A DNA stretch of 64,000 bases from CAWIVH01 sp963839475. GTDB taxonomy: Bacteria; Acidobacteriota; UBA6911. Of this stretch, positions 16,507 through 24,891 are shown piece after piece; positions within the stretch are counted from its first letter, which is position 1; each line of letters opens with the position of its first letter. A program made the translations under genes and the position numbers. The stretch covers positions 62,001 through 126,000 of the forward strand of contig CAWIVH010000013.1 in NCBI GenBank assembly GCA_963839475.1, written 5' to 3'. The notes beneath the pieces were generated by a model that ran no database searches, was not told the origin of the DNA, and worked only from the letters and a program-made list of their open reading frames with translations.

Positions 16507-17733
16507 TTATCGCGTTCCATTCCCCAGACGCGAGATCCTTGTCGTCAGGTCCGGGCGCTCAAAGACTTCCGGCCGGAGGCGAGCCCCCAGCCCCGGCCCG
16601 TTCAGAGGGAAAACAAATCCGTCTTCAACGCCGGGAAGGGCGTTGACGAGATCCCCATACCAGCCATAGTAAAAAGAGCGAGCGAATTCCTGGATCAATG
16701 CGTTGGGGAAATGTACCGAAAGATGTGCATTCACAATAAAATTGACGGGTCCGACGCAGTCGTGCAGGGCGACCGGCAACTGATACGATTCTGCCATCGC
16801 CGCTATTTTCCTGCATTCCGAAATCCCGCCGGCGTAACAGGGATCAAAAAGGAGGATGCCGACTGCCCGCCGTTCCAGCAATTCACGATAAGACCAGCGT
16901 GTCCCCAGGGTTTCGCCGGCGGCTGTAGGAATTCTGAAACGGCGGGCGAACTCTGCCAGGGCGCCGATGTCGTCCATCCTCACCGGGTCCTCAAACCAAT
17001 AGGGACGGTACTTCTCCAAAGCGGCGGCAATTTTAATCGCATTGGGCAGATCCCAGAGCGAATGCATCTCGACCATGATTTCCATGGCGTCGCCGACCGC
17101 TTCGCGGATCTTTCGGAAAGGCTCCAGTCCTTGCTCGAGATCCGAAGCCGAAATGTGGTGGCCGTCCGACGATTCAGCAAAGGAATCGAAGGGCCAGATC
17201 TTCATCAGGCTGATCCCCTGATTCAGCAGGCTGCGCGCGAGTTCTGCCGGACGATGGAGAAATCCATCCAGATCCTCGTAGGGACCGGCGCCGGTCCCCA
17301 GGGCAACATTCCAGTTATCCGTCAGGATCCTCCCGCCACGCGCAACATTTCGCGTATAAGCCGGTCCGGCACATGTGTTGTAGAGTTGAACCCTCTCGCG
17401 GACTTTCCCTCCCAGGAGCTGAAACAAGGGCTGGTTTGAGACCTGTCCCAGAATATCCCACAGGGCAATGTCCACCGCGGAGCGCCCACGGCATTCTGCC
17501 CCGGAACTGTTGAAACCAAGCCTGGGATTCAGATTGTGCCAGTGCTTCTCGATCGCAAGCGCATCCTCTCCGAGGAGGCAGGGTGCCGCAGACTCGTGAA
17601 TCCAGGCGGCAACACACGCAGCCCCGTTGCGGGTCTCGCCCAATCCCACCGCACCGCTATCGGTATGCACCTGTACATACAGCGTGTTGGGAAACTCCCC
17701 GAGCAGGATAGTTTCGATCGCAGAGATTTTCAT
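16507..17733 (-). CDS. Mandelate racemase/muconate lactonizing family sugar-acid dehydratase
   Basis: A 408-aa enolase-superfamily protein of the galactonate/rhamnonate dehydratase type. Visible marks are the capping-domain motif ALWDILGQVSNQPLFQLLGG, metal ligands in VEMHSLWDLP, WFEDPVRMDD and AAGETLGTRW, and a late histidine in PVALHDCVGPVNF. The exact substrate (for example L-rhamnonate, L-fuconate, galactonate) cannot be read. ATG 17733 is chosen because it starts with the family's beta-strand MKISAIETI and sits one base after the stop of the upstream dehydrogenase (TGA-T-ATG), giving translational coupling. It is clearly different from the tartrate-type dehydratase downstream, so the operon carries two distinct dehydratases. 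Confidence 0.87.
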   Translation of the reverse strand: MKISAIETILLGEFPNTLYVQVHTDSGAVGLGETRNGAACVAAWIHESAAPCLLGEDALAIEKHWHNLNPRLGFNSSGAECRGRSAVDIALWDILGQVSNQPLFQLLGGKVRERVQLYNTCAGPAYTRNVARGGRILTDNWNVALGTGAGPYEDLDGFLHRPAELARSLLNQGISLMKIWPFDSFAESSDGHHISASDLEQGLEPFRKIREAVGDAMEIMVEMHSLWDLPNAIKIAAALEKYRPYWFEDPVRMDDIGALAEFARRFRIPTAAGETLGTRWSYRELLERRAVGILLFDPCYAGGISECRKIAAMAESYQLPVALHDCVGPVNFIVNAHLSVHFPNALIQEFARSFYYGWYGDLVNALPGVEDGFVFPLNGPGLGARLRPEVFERPDLTTRISRLGNGTR

Positions 17734-17734
17734 A

Positions 17735-18721
17735 TCACCCGGCGGCGGTCCGAACCTCGTGGCGCAATGCACGGCCCGCTGATAACGCTTCAATGTTGAA
17801 TAAGAGATCCTGCACGCGGAGGTCAAATGTAGTTCTAGCCACCCCCGAAATGTGGGGGGTCATGATTACATTTTCCAGTTCGGAAAACGGAAAGCGGGAT
17901 GGTACGCAGACGCTGGAACCTGGAGGCGGGTAGTTGTACCAGACGTCTATGGCCGCGCCCGCCAGCCTGTTCTCGGACAGGGCGCGGAAAAGAGCTTCCT
18001 CATCGACGACTGGCCCCCGCGCCACGTTGATCAGGAAGGCTCCGGGCTTCATCGCAGCGAGTTCCTTGTCGCCGATCAGTCCCCGTGTACTTGTATCAAG
18101 CGGCACGGCAACGACCAGGAAATCGGCGCACGAAATGGCCCGGAGAAGCTCAGATACCGGCCGAACCTCCTCGAAGACAGGCAGCGCGGACTTACCCGCA
18201 CGGTTGAAACCGATGGTCCGCATGCCAAAGATCCGGCACCTTTCTGCCACCGCCGATCCGATCTCTCCCGTACCAAGAATGGCGACTGTTTTGCCATGAA
18301 GCGGCTCCACCAGACCGATAACGGGGTCCATCTGGGGTGCAACCCACCGTCCTTCGCGCAGGCAGCGATCGACGAAGTACAGCCGGCGATTGAGGGCGAG
18401 CGCTACCATGATGACATGCTCAGCGATGGAAGGGCCGTGGCCGAAGCTCTGACAGACACGGACTCCCTCAGGAATGGCTGAAAAATCGATTTTGTCCAGG
18501 CCCGCACCCGGCGTATGGAGCAACTGCAGGCGATGACTGCAATTTCCGTAGGCCCGCGTGAACTTATTGCTGATCAGGATTTCAGTGCTGGGGAGGAGGC
18601 CGAGAATCTCCTGTTCGTTATCCTGGCTGCAAAAGTGAATCCCGTAGCCTCCCCCGAGTCGGTCCCGCATAATGGAATCGTACCGGCAGAAGATCGGAAA
18701 TGTATTGAGGATTTGGATCAT
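17735..18721 (-). CDS. D-isomer-specific 2-hydroxyacid dehydrogenase
   Basis: A 328-aa NAD(P)-dependent oxidoreductase interconverting a 2-hydroxy acid and a 2-oxo acid. The Rossmann motif is VAILGTGEIGSAVAE; the catalytic Arg is in NVARGPVVDEEA, the acidic residue in the segment after AAIDVW, and the His in IMTPHISGVA. It heads the sugar-acid operon that continues with two dehydratases and an aldehyde dehydrogenase, and would reduce or form the 2-oxo acid intermediate. No clear Shine-Dalgarno precedes ATG 18721. Two TGGAAA repeats lie 54-80 nt upstream. Confidence 0.9.
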   Translation of the reverse strand: MIQILNTFPIFCRYDSIMRDRLGGGYGIHFCSQDNEQEILGLLPSTEILISNKFTRAYGNCSHRLQLLHTPGAGLDKIDFSAIPEGVRVCQSFGHGPSIAEHVIMVALALNRRLYFVDRCLREGRWVAPQMDPVIGLVEPLHGKTVAILGTGEIGSAVAERCRIFGMRTIGFNRAGKSALPVFEEVRPVSELLRAISCADFLVVAVPLDTSTRGLIGDKELAAMKPGAFLINVARGPVVDEEALFRALSENRLAGAAIDVWYNYPPPGSSVCVPSRFPFSELENVIMTPHISGVARTTFDLRVQDLLFNIEALSAGRALRHEVRTAAG

Positions 18722-18774
18722 TTGAAATTAAACGCCACGAGATCGAAAAGCTTAGCGGCAGATGGCGCTCGTTT

Positions 18775-18800
18775 TGGAAATTATCATATTATTCTGGAAA
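18775..18800. promoter_or_regulatory. Tandem TGGAAA repeats upstream of the sugar-acid operon
   Basis: TGGAAATTA starts at 18775 and TGGAAAATA at 18795, exactly 20 bp apart (about two helical turns), in an AT-rich island between the operon start (18721) and the IclR-family gene end (18950). IclR-family proteins often recognise TGGAAA-type half-sites. This is a candidate operator; direct rather than inverted orientation weakens it. Nothing else is visible in this 228-bp gap. Confidence 0.35.
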
Positions 18801-18949
18801 ATACGAGAAGGCTATCAGACTAAGACAGGAAACTTCTGGCGTTTCGCGGAAAATTTCGCATGGAGTTGAGCGATAGATCGAAGACCCCTCGCCCGGGATC
18901 TCATTCGCACAAACCTGCCGCGCCCTTGTTACAGTTCAGGCACCCCGGG

Positions 18950-19807
18950 TCAGGGCTTCTTCGAGGCGTGCAGCGCCGCGATCGCTTCGGACGCTTTTTG
19001 TGCCGTTTCCTTGACAGCACGCACCAGTTCCCCCTCGCGCTCCGGGGTCAAGCGAAAGATCGGGACGGAGATGCTGATTGCGGCCACGACATGATCCCGC
19101 TCATCACGCACCGGCGCACCGAAACAAACGCCCCCGGACACCGATTCTTCCCGGTCGACGGAATATCCCTGCTTGCGGATTTTTTCATACTCGCCGAGGA
19201 GCTGGAGGTGGTCGGTGATGGTCTTCTCGGTCCGTTGCGACAGCCCGCTGATGCGCAGAATCCGGTCAATTGCATTTCGTTCCTGGAAGGCTATGATTGC
19301 CTTGCCAATTGAGCTGCAATGGGGAGGCAGAACCCGCCCCAGCGTGTTGGTGCGCCGGATCTCCTGAATGGCTTCGAGAGTATCGATGACTTCCATCCTA
19401 TCCTGGAAGAGAAATCCCATGCTGGCGGTTTCGTTATACTCCGTGTTCAACTGCTTCAGGAAGGGGTGTACGATTTCGCGCAATTTCTGAGCCCGGTCGT
19501 AAAGCTTCCCGAAAAGAAGCTTGGGCGCCAGCTTATAAGAGCCGTCCGACGTGCGGAGAATATAGCCGTGGGCTTCAAGAGTTAGCAGGATGCGGAAAAG
19601 GGAAGATTCAGGAAACCCTTTCAATTTGCTGATCTCTACCAGGCTCAAGCTCGTCTCGCCGTCCTCGAAACAGTCCAGAGCGTCCAGAGCGCGGCCTATG
19701 GCTTTGGAGTAATAATCGACGACTGAGGATCGGTCCGGCACTTTGTATCTTCCGGCCTGGGTCTTCGGTTTTCTGCGGCGGCTGCTACTTTGGGACTTGA
19801 TTGACAT
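18950..19807 (-). CDS. IclR-family transcriptional regulator
   Basis: A 285-aa regulator. A basic N-terminal tail (residues 1-25) precedes the winged helix-turn-helix at about 35-95 (IGRALDALDCFEDGE, LVEISKLKGFPESSLFRILL, LEAHGYILRTSDGSYKLAPK). The effector-binding domain follows (ETASMGFLFQDRMEVIDTL, HCSSIGKAIIAF, GYSVDREESVSGGVCFGAPV). The family commonly senses aromatic or sugar-acid metabolites and controls adjacent catabolic genes. It sits upstream of, and on the same strand as, the sugar-acid operon and is divergent from the DapA-family aldolase. ATG 19807 is preferred over GTG 19816 because AGGTGA lies 5 nt before it. Confidence 0.93.
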   Translation of the reverse strand: MSIKSQSSSRRRKPKTQAGRYKVPDRSSVVDYYSKAIGRALDALDCFEDGETSLSLVEISKLKGFPESSLFRILLTLEAHGYILRTSDGSYKLAPKLLFGKLYDRAQKLREIVHPFLKQLNTEYNETASMGFLFQDRMEVIDTLEAIQEIRRTNTLGRVLPPHCSSIGKAIIAFQERNAIDRILRISGLSQRTEKTITDHLQLLGEYEKIRKQGYSVDREESVSGGVCFGAPVRDERDHVVAAISISVPIFRLTPEREGELVRAVKETAQKASEAIAALHASKKP

Positions 19808-20204
19808 TGCTCTCACCTGTGGCTACCGCGGTAAAACTTAAATAGATACAATCGTTTGCCAACTCCAGAAAAATTCCAACGGAAGCTGTCGTCTTGATTC
19901 ACCGCGGCTGATGGACAAGCGGGATTCGCACAAAAGTCCACCCACGGGAATACACTACTCCATAAATTCCTGACGGCAACGACGCACAATATATAACAAT
20001 TATCAATACCTCACAATAATTCTCTGACTGCGCGGGGAAAATCCGTCGTTGTTCTCACAAGGGTTCGATTTTGGCGGCAGGGCTGCGAAGATAGGCCGGT
20101 TCGGTTCCTCATCACCCTGCATTCTCAGGAGCTTCCCGCTCGCCCGAACCTTACAGATCACTCCTCCGATATGCTGCGGTTTTGCCAGGTGCGTCAAGAA
20201 TCGA

Positions 20205-20232
20205 TTGACAATTTTCATTTTGTACGAATAAT
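20205..20232 (+). promoter_or_regulatory. Candidate sigma70-type promoter of the DapA-family aldolase gene
   Basis: TTGACA at 20205-20210, 16-nt spacer, AATAAT at 20227-20232. If used, the transcript would have a leader of roughly 220 nt before ATG 20459, which is long and contains a strong hairpin. Confidence 0.55.
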
Positions 20233-20274
20233 TCTCTTTCAGAGCCAGTGGGCACCATATCTGGCTCGCTCGCC

Positions 20275-20323
20275 GGGAAACCGGATGCCGGATCACGGGA
20301 TAGGTGCTTGGCATCCGGTTCCC
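20275..20323 (+). promoter_or_regulatory. Long stem-loop in the aldolase 5' leader
   Basis: Arms 20275-20289 (GGGAAACCGGATGCC) and 20310-20323 (GGCATCCGGTTCCC) pair over 14 bp with one bulged A and a 20-nt loop. It lies between the promoter candidate and the start codon, so it could be a cis-regulatory RNA element, a protein-binding palindrome or a repetitive palindrome. No T-tract follows, so it is unlikely to be an intrinsic terminator. Confidence 0.45.
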
Positions 20324-20458
20324 AGGCTGTCGACGGGGCGGCTCCCCGGGAGTGCGGCACTGCGTCTGCCGGGACGCGGGCGGGCGCAGTGAAGTTCTGG
20401 CAATTAACCAGGCCCATTGATGAGGAGGCCGTTCGCCACTAAACGACGGCAAGAAACC

Positions 20459-21370
20459 ATGACAACCTCCAAAAAATTCTGCGGTGTGGTTCCACCCCTG
20501 GTCACTCCTGTCAATTCCGAAGGATCGTTGGACGAGTTATCCCTGGAGCGGATAATCGAGCATATGGTGAGCGGTGGCATGGATGGGATCTTTATTCTGG
20601 GCACGACCGGCGAATCTGCCTCCGTACCGGCGGAGTTGCGCCGCAGTTTTATCCGGGCGTCCGTGGAACGGCTGCGCGGAAGGGCGCTTCTCTATGTGGG
20701 CATCGGCGACAACTGTTTCGCGAGCACTGTTGAATGCGCTGCCGAGGCCTTCCACTCGGGAGCTGATGCCGTCGTGGCGCAGCTGCCCAGTTACTATGCG
20801 CTGACTCCGGAGGAAATCCATTCCTACTACTGGTCGCTGGCGGAGCGGATAAATGGGCCGCTGCTGCTTTACAACATACCGAGCACGACTCACATGTCGA
20901 TCCCGGTGGATGTCGTCGCTTCCCTTGCCCGGCACCCGCGGATCGTGGGATTCAAGGACTCCGAAAACAGCGCGGATCGTCTTGAACAGGTGGTTAGCCG
21001 GCTTCTCGGTGACGACAACTTTTCCCTATTTGTGGGGGTAGGGGTACTGATGGGGCGAGGTTTACTGCGGGGGATGGACGGCGTGGTACCCAGTTCGGGC
21101 AACCTGGATCCCCGCAGTTGGCGTGCCCTGTGCGACGCCGCCCGCCGGGGCGACCGGGAAGAAGTGGAACGTCTGCAGGCCCGACTGGACCGGCTTGCCC
21201 AAGTCTTTCAGCGTAACCGCACCCTCGGGCAATCGCTGGCAGCCCTCAAAGCCGCGATGAGCCTATACGGTCTCTGCGGCACCTCCATGCTCCCGCCGCT
21301 TCACGCGGTTTCCCCGGAAGGGCTGAACTCGATCCGCGACGAACTGTTGACGCTTGGGCTGCAAATCTAG
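20459..21370 (+). CDS. DapA/NanA-family aldolase (2-oxo-3-deoxy sugar acid aldolase type)
   Basis: A 303-aa cytosolic class I aldolase/synthase. It has GVVPPLVTPV at the start, the LGTTGES loop, the active-site Tyr138 in LLYNIPSTTH and the Schiff-base Lys166 in VGFKDSENSA. All catalytic residues are present. Besides DHDPS the family includes N-acetylneuraminate lyase and 2-keto-3-deoxy-gluconate/galactonate aldolases; divergence from an IclR regulator and a dehydratase operon favours a sugar-acid aldolase (inference). The start is uncertain: ATG 20459 fits the family N-terminus but has a weak ribosome binding site, while ATG 20420 would add 13 residues. Confidence 0.9.
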   Translation: MTTSKKFCGVVPPLVTPVNSEGSLDELSLERIIEHMVSGGMDGIFILGTTGESASVPAELRRSFIRASVERLRGRALLYVGIGDNCFASTVECAAEAFHSGADAVVAQLPSYYALTPEEIHSYYWSLAERINGPLLLYNIPSTTHMSIPVDVVASLARHPRIVGFKDSENSADRLEQVVSRLLGDDNFSLFVGVGVLMGRGLLRGMDGVVPSSGNLDPRSWRALCDAARRGDREEVERLQARLDRLAQVFQRNRTLGQSLAALKAAMSLYGLCGTSMLPPLHAVSPEGLNSIRDELLTLGLQI

Positions 21371-21447
21371 AGGTTCATCGTATCAGGCGTTATCACGGTC
21401 GCACAGTCTTATCATTCATATCGTGGTTTGAGGAGGTCGTGAGAGCC

Positions 21448-24270
21448 ATGAAGAAGACGAGCTTTTTTGCATTGATGCTGATCTTTATTGCAGTCGTGGT
21501 CCTGGAAGGAACTGCCCAGCAACCCGCCGCGACGAATTCGCTGGGCATACGGCTCGTGCGCATCGCGCCTGGAACTTTCCGGATGGGGAGTGACGGCTCC
21601 CGGGATACATGGGAGGAACAGCCGGCGCACGAGGTCACGATTTCACAGCCGTTTTTGATCTCAGAAACCGAAGTGACCCTGGATCAATATCGCCAATTCA
21701 AGCCAGATTTCCAGGGAACGGCGACCTTCGCGCCCATTGCGGCCGGCATGAGCTGGGAGGAAGCCCGCGTCTTCACGGAATGGCTCAGCAAGAAGGAGGG
21801 CAAGCCCTACCGCCTCCCGACCGAGGCAGAGTGGGAATATGTCGCCCGCGCCGGTTCTGATGATGCACAGGCTCAGGCAAAGGGGCAGGCGGATAAGGCG
21901 AATGCCTGGGGAGTGAAAAACATGCTCGCGGGCGCTCGCGAGTGGTGTTTCGACTGGTTTGGCGAGTATCAACCCGGGAAGCAGTCCGATCCCGTCGGAC
22001 CCGCCACGGGGAACGTGCGCGTTGTCCGTGGCGGCATCCTGGATTTGGAGGAGCGCAACAATCCGAAAATCGATTTCTGGCGGCCGCAGTCACGGTTGGC
22101 AATAGCGCCGGCGTTCGGGCCGCAGTCCGGGGCGGGGCGCGCCAGCAATTCCGCAGACCAGGCGCGTGCCGGCTTGATCGGCGTCTGGTACAAGAACACC
22201 GACCTTACCAATCCGCAACAGGTGGATACTGTCGCCCGGCTCAACACGAGCTGGAGCAACGACCCGCGAGGAGGCGGCCGCTGGTCCGGCCGCTGGCGGG
22301 GCAAGCTTGAAGCCCCTTTTACCGGCGACGTCCTGCTGACGGCCGAGGCTGAAGGCGGAATGGCGTTCGATTTGGATGGCAAGCGCCTGTTGGACTCCGT
22401 CAGCAACCCGCGCATTCTGTCCGCAACAGTCTCCATGGTGAAAGGCCGCAAATACCCGGTTGTCCTCACCTTTGACCGCGGCCGCGGGGATGCCTTCCGG
22501 ATCTATTGGCAATGGGGAAGCCAGGCCAGGGAACTGATCCCGCCCGCGTCCGTGACGTGGGGAGCCGAGGAAGAGAAAATAGCGCGGGCGGAGGCGAAAG
22601 CCGAGGACCGGCCCGGCTTTCATGCGATCGGCTTCCGTGTAGTGCAGGCTGCCATGCCGGCGACCAAGCCGCTGCCGGTCGATGCGCCGTATGTGCAGCA
22701 GGGTGTCAAGCAATCGAACCAATTAGCCAGCGTGTCCCCGGATTCAAAGAAGCCCTACTTCAGGAAGCGATACCTGCTTCCCACCCCATACGAAAACAGC
22801 TCCGGAGAGCTGATCGATGCGCTGGGATTTCCCAAATATTTCAGGGATCATCAACACAGCCCCGGGCTCGAGGTGCTCCCTAATGGAGATGTATTCCTGG
22901 TAATCTACACTTCCTACCACGAGTATGAGACGGGAGTTTCTTTGATTGCGAGCCGCCTGCGGTTTGGTGCTGAAGAGTGGGATCAGCCTGACCGCCTGTT
23001 GGATTTTGTGGGGATGAACGACCATGCCCCGCTGGTTTGGCAGGACAATGACGTGACCCGGATTTTCTGGGGCAATCCCCAGCTTGCCGCTGGCGGGTTC
23101 CCCTTCCAGTGGACCAGTTCCCGCGACAACGGCGCTACATGGGATCCGATTCAGTTTCCGAACTTCGTCGGGCAGATAGGAAGCCACTCGCGCCAGCCGA
23201 TCAACACCGCCTTCCGCGCGCCAAACGGCACCATGTACCTATCGAGCGATGGTTCCGGCGGCGAATCGGTTCTCTGGGCCAGCGACGATGAAGCCAAAAC
23301 CTGGCGTGACACCGGCGGCAGGAGTGCCGGACGGCACACGAGTTTTGGCATGTTGAAGGACGGGCGCATCCTCGCCCTCGGCGGAAAGAACACCCATATC
23401 GAAGAGTTTATGCCGAAGGCCATTTCGAAGGATGGAGGCAAGAGCTATGAGGTCAGCAAGTCTCCATTTCCCAGACAGGGATCGAACCAACGGCCGACCC
23501 TGATCCGGCTCAAGAGCGGACGCCTTCTCTTCGCCGGCGATTTTATCTATCACAACAACGGCTCACAGCCAAAAGGGATCAACCAACTCGGATCTTATGT
23601 TGCTATTTCCGAGGACGAAGGCGAAACCTGGCAATTCAAGAAACTCATCGGCGCGCAAATCCATGAGGATGTGAGCCGGGCCGAAACCATGAGAGGCCCG
23701 ACGCTGGGCTATTCGGTTGCCCGTCAGGCCCCGAACGGGATGATTCACCTGATTGCCACGATGAACAATCCTTGCCTCCATTTCGAGTTTAACGAAGCCT
23801 GGATATTCGACAAGGAGATGGGCGAGCGGTCGGATGCCGAGTTGATGGCATCGGGCGCAAAAGCTGTTGCCGAAGTCCGCCGCTTCGAAGAGAAATTCCC
23901 TAACGGCCGCACCCGGGTGAGCTGGAGCGGTGGAACAGCAGACGACGGGCGGTATCTGCTGAATGGCACGGAGACCTGGTACTACGATAACGGCCAAAAA
24001 GCGCGCGAAGCCGAATACAAGCTCGGCCGCAAGGTGGGAACTGAAAACTACTGGTCGAGCGACGGGCGGATGCTCTGGTCGACCGAGTACCGCGACAACG
24101 GCACCAGCACCTGGCGACAGTATTGGCCCGATGGAAAGCTCAGGGCAGAATCCGGTTGGAGGAATTTCAAAGCCGACGGCCCGGCCAAGCTCTGGGACGC
24201 TTCCGGCACTCTGGTTTCGGAAAAGCGCTTTGTCGCCGGGCGCCTGGCCCGGACAGCAGGGGCAAGGTAA
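21448..24270 (+). CDS. Secreted FGE-like/PA14/sialidase-propeller/MORN multidomain protein
   Basis: A 940-aa exported protein. Signal peptide residues 1-24 (MKKTSFFALMLIFIAVVV core). FGE-sulfatase-like fold at about 30-215 (PGTFRMGSDGS, YRLPTEAEWEYVARAG, REWCFDWFGEY, VRVVRGG) that resumes only at about 392-402 (FHAIGFRVVQAA). Between them a PA14-like domain is inserted at about 238-372 (GLIGVWYKNTDL, RWSGRWRGKLEAPFTGDVLL, YWQWGSQARELIPP). A sialidase-like propeller spans about 440-800 (TSSRDNGATWDP, SDDEAKTWRDTGG, SEDEGETWQFKK). MORN-2-type repeats end it (ETWYYDNGQKAREAEYKLGR, YWPDGKLRAESG). The FGE catalytic cysteine pair is absent. ATG 21448 is preferred over GTG 21439, which would lie only 2 nt from AGGAGG. 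It is in line with the aldolase gene, 77 bp upstream. Confidence 0.82.
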   Translation: MKKTSFFALMLIFIAVVVLEGTAQQPAATNSLGIRLVRIAPGTFRMGSDGSRDTWEEQPAHEVTISQPFLISETEVTLDQYRQFKPDFQGTATFAPIAAGMSWEEARVFTEWLSKKEGKPYRLPTEAEWEYVARAGSDDAQAQAKGQADKANAWGVKNMLAGAREWCFDWFGEYQPGKQSDPVGPATGNVRVVRGGILDLEERNNPKIDFWRPQSRLAIAPAFGPQSGAGRASNSADQARAGLIGVWYKNTDLTNPQQVDTVARLNTSWSNDPRGGGRWSGRWRGKLEAPFTGDVLLTAEAEGGMAFDLDGKRLLDSVSNPRILSATVSMVKGRKYPVVLTFDRGRGDAFRIYWQWGSQARELIPPASVTWGAEEEKIARAEAKAEDRPGFHAIGFRVVQAAMPATKPLPVDAPYVQQGVKQSNQLASVSPDSKKPYFRKRYLLPTPYENSSGELIDALGFPKYFRDHQHSPGLEVLPNGDVFLVIYTSYHEYETGVSLIASRLRFGAEEWDQPDRLLDFVGMNDHAPLVWQDNDVTRIFWGNPQLAAGGFPFQWTSSRDNGATWDPIQFPNFVGQIGSHSRQPINTAFRAPNGTMYLSSDGSGGESVLWASDDEAKTWRDTGGRSAGRHTSFGMLKDGRILALGGKNTHIEEFMPKAISKDGGKSYEVSKSPFPRQGSNQRPTLIRLKSGRLLFAGDFIYHNNGSQPKGINQLGSYVAISEDEGETWQFKKLIGAQIHEDVSRAETMRGPTLGYSVARQAPNGMIHLIATMNNPCLHFEFNEAWIFDKEMGERSDAELMASGAKAVAEVRRFEEKFPNGRTRVSWSGGTADDGRYLLNGTETWYYDNGQKAREAEYKLGRKVGTENYWSSDGRMLWSTEYRDNGTSTWRQYWPDGKLRAESGWRNFKADGPAKLWDASGTLVSEKRFVAGRLARTAGAR

Positions 24271-24891
24271 AAACAAAGGGCCGGCGTCAGATTGCAGGGC
24301 GTCAGCCAGGATGAAAAATGAAAGCGGGGTCTGGCCGAGCCGGGCCCCGCGTGGATCCGGCACTTCCGCCGAGTCGGTCGCCCAATCCGGAATCATGCCA
24401 CTCGCTGCGCCCCCTACCTGAGAAGAACCGATCGCTTCTCGCAGCATGCACCGTAAATGCAGGAAATTGTTTCGCAAGTTTACAATTGAGATTGACAATT
24501 CTCGCTTATTTGCACCATTCTCGAACTTGACTGACCATTAGATTGTACGCGCGCTGTTTTGAGAGGGGCTATGTCCACACTCTGCTCAATAGCGTCTCTT
24601 GCCGATAATGCTGCAGTAATTCTTCCCGCTGGCAAATCGTCGTTGCCGACAGCTGCCCAGCACCGCAAACCAAAGGCAGCGGGTTTGCATACATTCAACC
24701 TTCCACTCCATTCGCATCCGTTCTTTTCTTGCGGGTGCAAAGCTAAACCTGAAGGCAGGAGAATTCATCACGGGCAATTCATATCCGCTGGCGGCCGTTC
24801 ATAAACGCGTCGACGGCGCGGAAAAATTCTGTGGATGCATCGGCGAAGGGACCGACAGCTTATCCCAGGCTTACCTGAAAGGGGCATCCGG
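24271..24891. other. 621-bp region without a supported gene
   Basis: I see no convincing coding sequence; an 81-codon frame at 24559-24804 lacks good spacing to its purine tract and any domain. TTGACAATTCTC at 24492-24503 resembles TTGACAATTTTC at the aldolase promoter (20205-20216) and may be promoter- or operator-related, but no good -10 lies 16-18 nt downstream. Confidence 0.5.

Larger units (their letters stand above)
19808..20458. other. 651-bp divergent regulatory region between iclR-type gene and aldolase gene
   Basis: No convincing coding sequence. Short reading frames here lack ribosome binding sites and family motifs. The AT-rich part (19980-20030) may hold the regulator's promoter. 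A good promoter (20205-20232) and a long hairpin (20275-20323) belong to the aldolase leader and are listed separately. Confidence 0.6.

Noticed and set aside
20003..20452. Short open frames on both strands in the divergent region before the aldolase gene
   Set aside because: Mutually overlapping, without ribosome binding sites; the region is better explained by a promoter and a structured leader.
21448..24270. Idea that the FGE-like proteins mature the nearby sulfatase
   Set aside because: The catalytic cysteine pair is absent in all three, and they are exported and fused to propellers, unlike working maturases.
24559..24804. Possible 81-aa small protein in the gap before receptor 2
   Set aside because: A purine tract lies only about 2 nt from the internal ATG, and the translation shows no fold or conserved motif.
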